Positions 48,905-59,544 of a DNA stretch of 64,000 bases are shown one piece after another (position 1 is the first letter of the stretch; each line of letters begins with the position of its first letter). A program made the position numbers and the translations under genes. The notes under the pieces are model-generated. The model ran no database searches. It saw nothing but the letters and a program-made list of their open reading frames with translations, and was not told where the DNA came from. Source of the stretch: Euglena gracilis (taxonomy: Eukaryota; Euglenida; Euglenophyceae; Euglenales); assembly GCA_039621445.1 (NCBI GenBank), contig CP154956.1, positions 52,772,015 through 52,836,014 of the forward strand, given 5' to 3'.

Positions 48905-51262
48905 TTGAACAGGAATTGAAGTTGGACTTGAGGTTGGACTTGAGGTCGTTTTGGGGGGCAAGTCCCTTGTGTTTTGAAATTGTTTTGGGGGCAAATCCCT
49001 TGTGTTGTTCAACCGATCGAGGGCCCCAAAATAATAAAATCCCTTGTGTCTCCCAGTCGTTTTGGGGGGCAAATCCCTTGTGTTTCCAAGTCGTTTTGTG
49101 GGGAAAATCCCTTGTGTTGTTCAACCGATCGAGGGCCCCAAAATAATAAAAATCCCTTGTGTCTCCAAGTCGTTTTGGGGGGCAAATCCCTTGTGTTTCC
49201 AAATCGTTTTGGGAGTAAATCCGTTGTGTTGTTCAACCGATCGAGGGCCCCAGAATAATAAAATCCCTTGTGTTTCCAAGTTGTTTTGGGGGGTAAATCC
49301 CTTGTGTTGTTCAACCGATCGAGGGCCCCAAAATAATAAAAATCCCTTGTGTCTCCCACTCGTTTTGGGGGGCAAGTCCCTTGTGTTTCCAAGTTGTTTT
49401 GGGGGGTAAATCCCTTGTGTTGTCCAACCGATCGAGGGCCCCAAAATAATAAAATCCCTTGTGTCTCCAAGTCGTTTTGGGGGGCAAATCCCTTGTGTTT
49501 CCAAGTCGTTTTGGGGGGGAAATCCCTTGTGTTGTTCAACCGATCGAGGGCCCCAAAATAATAAAATCCCTTGTGTCTCCACGTCATTTTGGTGGGCAAA
49601 TCCCTTGTGTCTCCAAGTCATTTTGGGGGGCAAATCCCTTGTGTTGTTCAACCGAACGAGGGCCCCAAAATAATAAAATCCCTTGTGTCTCCAAGTCATT
49701 TTGGGGGGCAAATCCCTTGTGTTGCCAAATTGTTTTGGGGGGCAAATCCCTTGTGTTTCCAAGTCGTATTGGGAGGCAAATCCCTTGTGTTGTCCAACCG
49801 ATCGAGGGCCCCAAAATAATAAAATCCCTTGTGTTGCCAAGTCGTTTTGGGGGGGCAAATCCCTTGTGTTGTTCAACCGATCGAGGGCCGCAAAATAATA
49901 AAATCCCTTGTGTTGCCAAGTCGTTTTGGGGGAAAATCCCTTGTGTTTCCAAGTTGTTTTGGGGGGCAAATCCCTTGTGTTGTTCAACCGATCGAAGGCC
50001 CCAAAATAATAAAATCCGTTGTGTCTCCAAGTCGTTTTGGGGGCAAATCCCTTGTGTCTCCAAGTCATTTGGGGGGCAAATCCCTTGTGTTTCCAAGTCG
50101 TATTGGGAGGCAAATCCCTTGTGTTGTCCAACCGATCGAGGGCCCCAAAATAATAAAATCCCTTGTGTTGCCAAGTCGTTTTGGGGGGCAAATCCCTTGT
50201 GTTGTCCAACCGATCGAGGGCCCCAAAATAATAAAATCCCTTGTGTTGCCAAGTCGTTTTGGGGGGCAAATCCCTTGTGTTGTTCAACCGATCGAGGGCC
50301 CCAAAATAATAAAATCCCTTGTGTTGCCAAGTCGTTTTGGGGGGAAATCCCTTGTGTTTCCAAGTTGTTTTGGGGGGCAAATCCCTTGTGTTGTTCAACC
50401 GATCGAGGGCCCCAAAATAATAAAATCCCTTGTGTTGCCAAATTGTTTTGGGGGGCAAATCCCTTGTGTTTCCAAGTCGTTTTGGGCGGCAAATCCCTTG
50501 TGTTGTCCAACCGATCGAGGGCCCCAAAATAATAAAATCCCTTGTGTTGCCAAACTGTTTTGGGGGCAAATCCCTTGTGTTGCCAAGTCATTTTGGGGGG
50601 CAAATCCCTTGGGTTTCCAAGTCGTTTTGGGCGGCAAATCCCTTGTGTTGTTCAACCGATCGAAGGCCCCAAAATAATAAAATCCCTTGTGTCTCCAAGT
50701 CGTTTTGGGGGCAAATCCCTTGTGTCTCCAAGTCATTTGGGGGGCAAATCCCTTGTGTTGCCAAGTTGTTTTGGGGGGCAAATCCCTTGTGTTTCCAAGT
50801 CGTATTGGGAGGCAAATCCCTTGTGTTGTCCAACCGATCGAGGGCCCCAAAATAATAAAATCCCTTGTGTTGCCAAGTCGTTTTGGGGGGCAAATCCCTT
50901 GTGTTGTTCAACCGATCGAGGGCCCCAAAATAATAAAATCCCTTGTGTTGCCAAGTCGTTTTGGGGGGAAATCCCTTGTGTTTCCAAGTTGTTTTGGGGG
51001 GCAAATCCCTTGTGTTGCTCAACCGATCGAGGGCCCCAAAATAATAAAATCCCTTGTGTTGCCAAATTGTTTTGGGGGGCAAATCCCTTGTGTTTCCAAG
51101 TCGTTTTGGGCGGCAAATCCCTTGTGTTGTCCAACCGATCGAGGGCCCCAAAATAATAAAATCCCTTGTGTTGCCAAACTGTTTTGGGGGCAAATCCCTT
51201 GTGTTGTTCAACCGATCGAAGGCCCCAAAATAATAAAATCCCTTGTGTTGCCAAACTGTTTT
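48905..51262 (+). repeat. Satellite array A
   Basis: Built from two subunits: 34 bp (CAAATCCCTTGTGTTGCCAA + GTCGTTTTGGGGGG) and 45-46 bp (CAAATCCCTTGTGTTGTTCA + ACCGATCGAGGGCCCCAAAATAATA). They combine into irregular higher units. Long overlapping ORFs on both strands (up to about 480 codons) are by-products of repetition. Confidence 0.95.
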
Positions 51263-51600
51263 GGGGGGGGGGGGGTAGATCTGGCCTGGGGGGGGCGGGG
51301 GGGGGGGGGGGGGTTGTGGGCCGACCCTAGGGTCGGCCCACGGTCGCCAAAGGTCGCCAAAGGTCGCCCAAGGAGCCGTCCGGGAGACCCCCCTAGTGGG
51401 CCGACCCTAGGGTCGCCGACCCTAGGGTCGACTTAGGGTCGTGGGCCGACCCCAGGGTCGGCCCACCCCACGACCTCCCCCCCCCCCCTACAACCCTAGG
51501 GTCGACTTAGGGTCGGCCCACCCCACGACCTCCCCCCCCCCTACAACCCCAGGGTCGACTTAGGGTCGGCCCATCCCACGACCTCCCCCCCCCTGCAACC
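51263..51600 (+). repeat. Inner left inverted arm with CGACCCTAGGGTCG palindromes
   Basis: G-run, TAGATCTGGCCTGGGGG, a perfect 26 bp palindrome around GGGCCGACCCTAGGGTCGG (about 51316), GGTCGCCAAAGGTCGCC, then three near-identical blocks of CTTAGGGTCGGCCCACCCC and CGACCTCCCCCCCC. Its complement is at 55955-56257. Confidence 0.82.
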
Positions 51601-52100
51601 CAACCCTAAGCTGGGCAAAAGGGATTTGCCCCCCAAATCAGTTGCGTTACATACATCAGGTGGGTTAAATCAGGTGGGTTACACAAGGGATTTGCCCCCC
51701 AAAACGGGTGGGTAACACAAGGGATTTTGTTATTTTGGGGCCCTGGAACAGTTGGGCAACAAAAGGGATTTGCCCCCCAGATCAGTTGGGCAACAGAAGG
51801 GATTTGCCCCCCAAAACGGGTGGGTAACACAAGGGATTTTGTTATTTTGGGGCCCTCGAACAGTTGGGCAACAAAAGGGATTTGCCCCCCAGATCAGTTG
51901 GGCAACAAAAGGGATTTGCCCCCCAAAACGGGTGGGTAACACAAGGGATTTTGTTATTTTGGGGCCCTCGAACAGTTGGGCAACAAAAGGGATTTGCCCC
52001 CCAGATCAGTTGGGCAACAAAAGGGATTTGCCCCCCAAAACGGCTGGGTAACACAAGGGATTTGCCTCCCAAAACGGGTGGGCAACACAAGGGATTTTAG
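51601..52100 (-). repeat. Satellite array B, left part
   Basis: Same subunits as array A but reversed: GGGATTTGCCCCCCAAAACG, GGGTAACACAAGGGATTTTG, TTATTTTGGGGCCCTCGAAC. About five higher units, broken off by the 71 bp array. Confidence 0.92.
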
Positions 52101-52830
52101 GTCGACTTGCACCCGAGAAGGGGTTGGCAGATAAAAGGGGTTGGCAGATAAAAGGGGTTTATTTTGTTAATGAAAGGGATGGGGTTAGGTCGACTTGCAC
52201 CCGAAAAGTGGTTGGCAGATAAAAGGGGTTTATTTTGTTAATGAAAGGGATAGGGTTAGGTCGACTTGCACCCGAAAAGGGGTTGGCAGATAAAAGGGGT
52301 TTATTTTGTTAATGAAAGGGATAGGGTTAGGTCGACTTGCACCCGAGAAGGGGTTGGCAGATAAAGGGGGTTTATTTTGTTAATGAAAGGGATAGGGTTA
52401 GGTCGACTTGCACCCGAGAAGGGGTTGGCGGATAAAAGGGGTTTATTTTGTTAATGAAAGGGATAGGGTTAGGTCGACTTGCACCCGAAAAGGGGTTGGC
52501 GGATAAAGGGGGTTTATTTTGTTAATGAAAGGGATAGGGTTAGGTCGACTTGCACCCGAAAAGGGGTTGGCGGATAAAGGGGGTTTATTTTGTTAATGAA
52601 AGGGATAGGGTTAGGTCGACTTGCACCCGAAAAGGGGTTGGCGGATAAAGGGGGTGTATTTTGTTAATGAAAGGGATAGGGTTAGGTATCATGCACCCGA
52701 AAAGGGGTTGGCGGATAAAGGGGGTTTATTTTGTTAATGAAAGGGATAGGGTTAGGTCGACTTGCACCCGAGAAGGGGTTGGCAGATAAAAGGGGTTTAT
52801 TTTGTTAATGAAAGGGATAGGGTTAGGTCG
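52101..52830 (+). repeat. 71 bp tandem array with telomere-like motif
   Basis: Period 71 bp from GTCGACTTGCACCCG starts at 52189, 52260, 52331, 52402 and 52473; about ten units. Each contains GGGATAGGGTTAGG, a short match to the TTAGGG-type telomere repeat. The first unit is 88 bp owing to a small internal duplication. Non-coding. Confidence 0.93.
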
Positions 52831-52844
52831 ACTTGGGGTGACAC

Positions 52845-55800
52845 ACTGTGGGTAACACAAGGGATTTTGTTATTTTGGGGCCCTGGGACAGTTGAGCAAC
52901 AAAAGGGATTTGCCTCCCAAAACGGCTGGGTAACACAAGGGATTTTGTTATTTTGGGGCCCTCGAACAGTTGGGCAACAAAAGGGATTTGCCCCCCAAAA
53001 CGGCTGGGTTACACAAGGGATTTTTTTATTTTGGGGCCCTCGAACAGTTGGGCCAGAAAAGGGATTTGCCCCCCAAAACGGGTGGGCAACACAAGGGATT
53101 TTGTTATTTTGGGGCCCTCGAACAGTTGGGCAACAAAAGGGATTTGCCCCCCAAAACGGCTGGGTTACACAAAGGATTTGCCTCCCAAAACGGCTGGGTA
53201 ACACAAGGGATTTTTTTTATTTTGGGGCCCTCGAACAGTTGGGCAAGAAAAGGGATTTGCCCCCCAAAACGGCTGGGTTACACAAGGGATTTGCCTCCCA
53301 AAACGGGTGGGTAACACAAGGGATTTTGTTATTTTGGGGCCCTCGAACAGTTGGGCAACAAAATGGATTTGCCCCCCAGATCAGTTGGGAAACAAAAGGG
53401 ATTTGCCTCCCAAAACGGGTGGGCAACACAAGGGATTTTTTTTATTTTGGGGCCCTCGAACAGTTGGGCAAAAAAAGGGTTTTCCCCCCCAAAACGGCTG
53501 GGTAACACAAGGGTTTTTTTTTATTTTGGGGCCCTCGAACAGTTGGGCAACAAAAGGGATTTGCCCCCCAAAACGGCTGGGTTACACAAGGGATTTGCCT
53601 CCCAAAACGGGTGGGCAACACAAGGGATTTTTTTTTATTTTGGGGCCCTCGAACAGTTGGGCAACAAAAGGGATTTGCCCCCCAAAACGGCTGGGTAACA
53701 CAAGGGATTTTTTTTTGGGGGGGCCCTCGAACAGTTGGGCAACAAAAGGGATTTGCCCCCCAAAACGGCTGGGTTACACAAGGGATTTTTTTATTTTGGG
53801 GCCCTCGAACAGTTGGGCCAGAAAAGGGATTTGCCCCCCCAAAACGGGTGGGCAACACAAGGGATTTTGTTATTTTGGGGCCCTCGAACAGTTGGGCAAC
53901 AAAAGGGATTTGCCCCCCAAAACGGCTGGGTTACACAAAGGATTTGCCTCCCAAAACGGCTGGGTAACACAAGGGATTTTTTTATTTTGGGGCCCTCGAA
54001 CAGTTGGGCAAGAAAAGGGATTTGCCCCCCAAAACGGCTGGGTTACACAAGGGATTTGCCTCCCAAAACGGGTGGGTAACACAAGGGATTTTGTTATTTT
54101 GGGGCCCTCGAACAGTTGGGCAACAAAAGGGATTTGCCCCCCAAAACGGCTGGGTTACACAAGGGATTTGCCTCCCAAAACGGGTGGGTAACACAAGGGA
54201 TTTTGTTATTTTGGGGCCCTCGAACAATTGGGCAACAAAAGGGATTTGCCCCCCAGATCAGTTGGGAAACAAAAGGGATTTGCCCCCCAAAACGGGTGGG
54301 CAACACAAGGGATTTTGTTATTTTGGGGCCCTCGAACAGTTGGGCAACAAAAGGGATTTGCCTCCCCAAAACGGCTGGGTAACACAAGGGATTTTTTTTA
54401 TTTTGGGGCCCTCGAACAGTTGGGCAACAAAAGGGATTTGCCCCCCAGATCAGTTGGGAAACAAAAGGGATTTGCCCCCCAAAACGGGTGGGTAACACAA
54501 GGGATTTTTTTTATTTTGGGGCCCTCGAACAGTTGGGCAACAAAAGGGATTTGCCCCCCAGATCAGTTGGGAAACAAAAGGGATTTGCCCCCCAGATCAG
54601 TTGGGAAACAAAAGGGATTTGCCTCCCAAAACGGGTGGGCAACACAAGGGATTTTTTTTATTTTGGGGCCCTCGAACAGTTGGGCAACAAAAGGGATTTG
54701 CCCCCCAAAACGGCTGGGTAACACAAGGGTTTTTTTTTATTTTGGGGCCCTCGAACAGTTGGGCAACAAAAGGGATTTGCCCCCCAAAACGGCTGGGTTA
54801 CACAAGGGATTTGCCTCCCAAAACGGGTGGGCAACACAAGGGATTTTTTTTTATTTTGGGGCCCTCGAACAGTTGGGCAACAAAAGGGATTTGCCCCCCA
54901 AAACGGCTGTGTAACACAAGGGATTTTTTTTTGGGGGGGCCCTCGAACAGTTGGGCAACAAAAGGGATTTGCCCCCCAAAACGGCTGGGTTACACAAGGG
55001 ATTTTTTTATTTTGGGGCCCTCGAACAGTTGGGCCAGAAAAGGGATTTGCCCCCCCAAAACGGGTGGGCAACACAAGGGATTTTGTTATTTTGGGGCCCT
55101 CGAACAGTTGGGCAACAAAAGGGATTTGCCCCCCAAAACGGCTGGGTTACACAAAGGATTTGCCTCCCAAAACGGCTGGGTAACACAAGGGATTTTTTTT
55201 ATTTTGGGGCCCTCGAACAGTTGGGCAAGAAAAGGGATTTGCCCCCCAAAACGGCTGGGTTACACAAGGGATTTGCCTCCCAAAACGGGTGGGTAACACA
55301 AGGGATTTTGTTATTTTGGGGCCCTCGAACAGTTGGGCAACAAAAGGGATTTGCCCCCCAAAACGGCTGGGTTACACAAGGGATTTGCCTCCCAAAACGG
55401 GTGGGTAACACAAGGGATTTTGTTATTTTGGGGCCCTCGAACAATTGGGCAACAAAAGGGATTTGCCCCCCAGATCAGTTGGGAAACAAAAGGGATTTGC
55501 CCCCCAAAACGGGTGGGCAACACAAGGGATTTTGTTATTTTGGGGCCCTCGAACAGTTGGGCAACAAAAGGGATTTGCCTCCCCAAAACGGCTGGGTAAC
55601 ACAAGGGATTTTTTTTTATTTTGGGGCCCTCGAACAGTTGGGCAACAAAAGGGATTTGCCCCCCAGATCAGTTGGGAAACAAAAGGGATTTGCCCCCCAA
55701 AACGGGTGGGTAACACAAGGGATTTGCCTCCCAAAACGGGTGGTAACACAAGGGATTTTTGTTATTCTGGGGCCCTCGAACAGTTGGCCAACAAAAGGGA

Positions 55801-55925
55801 TTTGTCCCCCAAAACGGGTGGGCAACACAAGGAATTTTGTTATTTTGGGGCCCTCCAACAGTTGGGCAACAAAAGGGATTTGCCCCCCAAATCAGCTGGG
55901 TTACAGAAAGGATTTGTCCCCTAAA
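52845..55925 (-). repeat. Satellite array B, right part, with a 1.2 kb higher-order duplication
   Basis: Reverse-orientation subunits as at 51601. The stretch from about 53430 to 54380 recurs at about 54650-55600 (offset about 1216-1217 bp), preserving individual variants such as the unit with a truncated TTTTTTTTGGGGGGGCCC. A recent segmental duplication is implied. Confidence 0.9.
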
Positions 55926-55954
55926 AATGGTCCGAAATTTTCATTTTTTTTCTT

Positions 55955-56257
55955 TGGAGGGGGGGGGGAGGTCGTGGGGTGGGCCGACCCTAAGTCGACC
56001 CTGAGGTGGCAGGGGGGGGGAGGTCGTGGGGTGGGCCGACCCTAAGTCGACCCTAGGGTTGTAGGGGGGGGGGGAGGTCGTGGGGTGGGCCGACCCTAAG
56101 TCGACCCTAGGGTCGGCCCACAAAGGGTTTCTAGGGTCGCCACCCACTCCACAGCCTCGGGGGGGGTCGACCACAGCGACCTTTGGCGACCTTTGGCGAC
56201 CGTGGGCCGACCCTAGGGTCGGCCCACAACCCCCCCCCCCCCAGGCCAGATCCGGGA
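55955..56257 (-). repeat. Inner right inverted arm
   Basis: Three blocks GGTCGTGGGGTGGGCCGACC + CTAAGTCGACCC, then GGCGACCTTTGGCGACC, the 26 bp palindrome, a C-run and AGGCCAGATC. This mirrors 51263-51600. Confidence 0.82.
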
Positions 56258-56800
56258 GCCGTTTTGGGGGGAAATCCCTTGTGTTGCCAAGTCGTTTTGG
56301 GGGGCAAATCCCTTGTGTTGCTCAATTGATCGAGGGCACCAAAAATAACGAAATCCCTTGTGTCTTCACGTCATTTTGGGGGGCAAATCCCTTGTGTTTC
56401 CAAGTTGTTTTGGGGGGCAAATCCCTTGTGTTGTTCAACCGATCGAGGGCCCCAAAATAATAAAATCCCTTGTGTCTCCAAGTCATTTTGGGGGGCAAAT
56501 CCCTTGTGTTGCCAAGTCATTTTGTGCCAGTCCCTTGTGTTGTCCAACCGAACGAGGGCCCAAAAATAATAAAATCCCTTGTGTCTCCAAGTCGTTTTGG
56601 GGGGGCAAATCCCTTGTGGTTCCAAATTGTTTTGGGGTAAATCCGTTGTGTTGTTCAATTGATTGAGAGCCCAAAAATAACAAAATCCCTTGTGTCTCCA
56701 AGTCGTTTTGGGGGGCAAGTCCGTTGTGTTTTCAAATCATTTTGGGGGGGCAAATCCCTTGTGTTGCTCAACTGTTCAAGGGCCCCAAATCACCAAATCC
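56258..56800 (+). repeat. Satellite array A, continuation
   Basis: Same orientation and subunits as 48905-51262 but more diverged (for example TTGATTGAGAGCCC). It degrades into an AT-rich unassigned stretch at 56800-56924. Confidence 0.88.
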
Positions 56801-56924
56801 CTTATGTTACGTAGTGATTTTGGGGTGTGTTTTAGCATCAGTAATCAATATTAATTTTTCTTAGTTTTGCTTTCTTTGTATTTGAAGGCCTAAAACATCA
56901 AAAAAATTTCGAATTTTTTTGATA

Positions 56925-57132
56925 GGGGGGGGCGAGGTCGTGGGGTGGGCCGACCCTAGGGTCGACCCTAGGGTCGGCCCACGACCCTAGGATGGGCGAC
57001 CCTAGGGTCGGCCCACTGCGACCCTAGCGACCTTAGCGACTTTAGCGACTTTAGCGACCCTAGGGTCGTATTGGGCCGACCCTAGGGTCGGCCCACTACC
57101 CCCCCCCCAGGACAGATCTACCCCCCGGGAGC
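56925..57132 (-). repeat. Outer right inverted arm
   Basis: Complement of 48658-48873: G-run, GCGAGGTCGTGGGGTGGGCC, palindromes, GCGACTTTAGCGACTTTAGC, CCCGGGAGC. Ends directly at the LINE fragment. Confidence 0.8.
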
Positions 57133-57133
57133 T

Positions 57134-58396
57134 AGAGTTAGACGGCTGCATCTCCAAGAACGAACAGGCCTGCACCTTGCTGGGCTCTGTACGCGACCCG
57201 CAGGTGCAGCTGTCCTTGCTTCGCTTCTGCTTCGACGCGTGCAAGTTCAGCTCACTGCTTCGCAGTGCACACTGTGTGCCGTTCTCTGACCTCCTGTCTC
57301 CGATCCACCTTCCAACAGATCCTGGATTGCTCAGTATCGGACACACAATGGGCCCAAGCTTCCCTTCCCCTGTGCCAGGGCGTGTTTGGCATCCGGTTAT
57401 ATGTCGACAGTGTGCTACCTGCCCGTCTGAGTGCCTTGCTGTCCTGGATTGCCTGCGCACCAACCTCCCTAGGTCTGGGCAACATCTCATGGGCCCCGAT
57501 TGATGGATTGCAGGAGCTTCTGTCCGGTCTACAAACCCGGCTGGGTGATGCCTTTGAACCAGTTCGGAAATGGATCGGGGGAAGCGCCTTAAGCCCTGAG
57601 GACACGTCCGACCATGACAAGGCATGGTGGGAGTGAACAGCTGCGCAGGTCCGCACGCCCGGCATTCCTGTCAGCCCTCAACGATCGGGACCGGGTCCGC
57701 TTTGAGCATCAAAGTAATTCTATCTGCTCAAGCTGGATCGGGGCCCGCCCATCCAAGGCGGCAGGGTTTGCCATCGACGGAGCGTCTTTCCGCCTCATGC
57801 TGAAATGGCACCTGGGGCTGCCCATCATCCCCCTCAGCCTGGCCGGTTCCCCCTGCCCCCTCGGGTGTGGACAGGTCGTTGATCCTTTTGGGGACCACGC
57901 TCTGTGCTGCCACAAGAACAAATTGTGGGAGCGTCACCACCGAATGCAGCACTTCCTGGGGTCCCAGCTACAGGCACGGGGGATCCCGCATGCATTGGAG
58001 ATCTCAGTGGCCGCCGATCAAAAGCGGGATGCGGACATCTTCCTTCCCCACTGGTCCGGCGCTGCGTCCTGGGCCATCGATGTGGGTATCAACCACCCCT
58101 CCCCGCCCAGTGCCAGTTGGAGCCTCCCCGCCTCGTGGGAACTACTTCGCAGCCGAGCCCTTAAGAAGACCACCAAATACGGCAGCCGCTGCCAGACCCG
58201 AGGTGCGCGGTTTTCCCCCATGATCCTTAGTGTATGGGGTTCCTTTGGGGGAGACAGCCAACGCGTATGGGAAGAATTACGGCAACGCCTTGGCGCCACT
58301 GCCTCCGGTGGCGCCAGGAATGTCTTCGTGGCTGAACTGCAACAAGGGTTGGCCCTGTTTCCGGGGTGGCCGCCCAGCTGGGTGCCCTCCTCATAA
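57134..58396 (+). pseudogene. 5'-truncated non-LTR element: RT thumb and restriction-like endonuclease
   Basis: LELDGCISKNEQACTLLGSV and DPQVQLSLLRFCFDACKF (57134 onward) match the region after RT in this LINE type. Frameshift near 57330; after a TGA near 57635 the frame continues to CPLGCGQVVDPFGDHALCC (Cys/His motif), KRDADIFLPHW...AIDVGINHP and KYGSRCQTRGARFSPMI (endonuclease), ending with a TAA at 58394. Same architecture as 31892-34414 but a different family. 5' part absent or displaced by the satellite element. Confidence 0.85.
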
Positions 58397-58765
58397 CCAA
58401 GGAGCTGGGTCACACCGTTGCTGCCTTCTGAGCACGTCGTCAGTAAGTGACCAGCCGGCGACCCTCCGCCGTTGGTTTTCCATACACCCTGGCTCCCCTC
58501 ACGTTCCGTCCAGCGGTAATGGACATGGCTTCGGCCAGACGTCGAGCTCCCGCCCAGTTCTCCACAGCAGCACCCTTCTCTCTGCACATCCTTCCCTCCA
58601 CCCCCCCTCCCCGAACACGCACACTGCGCCGCTCGTTTTTCACACCTTTCCCCTCGACTCTCTGCTATGATTCTTCTATATACATGTGCACACCCTGACT
58701 TTTCATGGGGCTTCCCCATCTGTACACTAGCATTCCCCCTGAAACACTTCAAAATCCAGTAGGCA
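58397..58765 (+). other. 3' region of the LINE fragment
   Basis: CT-rich non-coding sequence, probably the 3' untranslated region. No poly(A) tail visible before the tRNA-like unit. Confidence 0.4.
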
Positions 58766-58769
58766 GCGC

Positions 58770-59215
58770 CACTGGTCCCCTGCGTTAGTCAAGCGGACAA
58801 AGGGCCGGCTTCGATCGGTACCATCCGTCAGACGCGCGGGTTCGATCCCAGGATCGGACCAGCCACGGCATCGCGACGCTGCCAGGCGGGGTTAGGAATG
58901 GCCGCTGTACGGCGGGAGTTCCGATGGTGTCGCTGGTGGGCAAACAGATCGGTGGATCGTCCCACCGTGCCCGACAGGTGAGCGCCGTAACCATGTGTTA
59001 CGGCGGTTGCCTGCCTTGCATCGTAGCATCATCTGGCTTCGGCCTACACAGCTCGGCAAGGTAGACAACAGCACCCGTTGGATACGGTGGTTCGAGACCC
59101 CTGGTCGGGGATGGAGGACCTCGAGTGCCTCGTACCCCAGGGCTAATGCCCCCCGGCGGAGTGTAGCTCCACAGGCGAGAAATGAACTTTAAAAAAAACT
59201 GGTCGATGGATTCGG
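58770..59215 (+). repeat. SINE candidate with two tRNA-like promoters
   Basis: Unit 1: A-box-like TAGTCAAGCGG (58784) and B box GGGTTCGATCCC (58839) 55 bp apart. Unit 2: B box GGTTCGAGACC (59089) preceded by GCTCGGCAAGGTAG. Followed by A-rich GAACTTTAAAAAAAACTGG. Stems of a true tRNA do not fold well (T-arm mismatches), so these are tRNA-derived promoters rather than tRNA genes. Confidence 0.5.
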
Positions 59216-59227
59216 TTCGCCCACCAC

Positions 59228-59290
59228 CGCATTTGTTCGTATCGGGGAGCATCAGGGAGCGCGACTCGCCCATTCTTGCCTTGCACACAC
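59228..59290 (+). repeat. SINE/LINE-tail-like motif copy
   Basis: GTATCGGGGAGCATCAGGGA GCGCGACTCG ... CTTGCACACAC, the same motif as at 48320-48645. It may be the 3' end of the SINE candidate. Confidence 0.55.
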
Positions 59291-59357
59291 TGCAAATTAA
59301 CCTCCCAATGACGGTTTAGGAAGGCATTTGGGTGGGTTGTGAGTCATTTTCTTTCAC

Positions 59358-59520
59358 ATTTGAATGAAAAAAAATTCGAGGGGGGGGCTAAAAAAAAATT
59401 AGAGGGGGGGGTGGACTTAAAATTGGTGGTCGTCCTGACCACCAATGGTCAGTAGACTTGGTCGCTACCAAAAAGCGACCACCAAAAAGTCCACCGCCAA
59501 TTTCCCGCAATGAGCCAAGA
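59358..59520. repeat. Foldback-like repeat, copy 2
   Basis: Same series as 48178-48310 (TGAATGAAAAAAA, G-runs, CTAAAAAAAAATTAGAG, GACTTAAAATTGGTGGTCG) but the palindrome is reduced to arms of 9 bp around GTCCT. Confidence 0.7.
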
Positions 59521-59544
59521 AGGTAGTCGGCTGACTACCCACTA

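Larger units (their letters stand above)
51263..56257. mobile_element. 5.0 kb inner member of the same inverted-repeat satellite family
   Basis: Arms of about 300-340 bp at 51263-51600 and 55955-56257 enclose array B, which is array A sequence in opposite orientation, plus a 71 bp array. Array A stops at the left arm and resumes in the same orientation just after the right arm, so this unit appears to have inserted into array A of the outer element. Confidence 0.65.
48658..57132. mobile_element. 8.5 kb inverted-repeat element full of satellite (outer member)
   Basis: The left arm (48658-48873) and right arm (56925-57132) are inverted copies: GCTCCCGG, then G-run, then a series of CGACCCTAGGGTCG palindromes, then CCCCACGACCTCGCCCCCC. 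Between them lies array A in plus orientation (48905-51262 and 56258-56800), split by a second, similar element. No transposase is seen. Clear target duplication not found (TAG on both sides, offset by one base). Confidence 0.7.

Noticed and set aside
49121-51254. Long overlapping ORFs (up to 482 codons) on both strands in satellite array A
   Set aside because: All come from one 34/45 bp repeat family; several frames on both strands are open at once and the peptides are just the repeat read in different phases.
52762-56045. ORFs of 200-364 codons in array B
   Set aside because: Same repeat artefact as in array A, and the translation is the satellite unit again; no independent domain.
48905-56800. 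CRISPR-like array
   Set aside because: Repeats are direct and regular, but the sequence between them is also repeated, not unique spacers; the context is eukaryotic and no cas genes are present.
58784-58866. tRNA gene
   Set aside because: A and B box words are good and a CCA follows, but the T stem and acceptor stem do not pair properly; a tRNA-derived SINE fits better.
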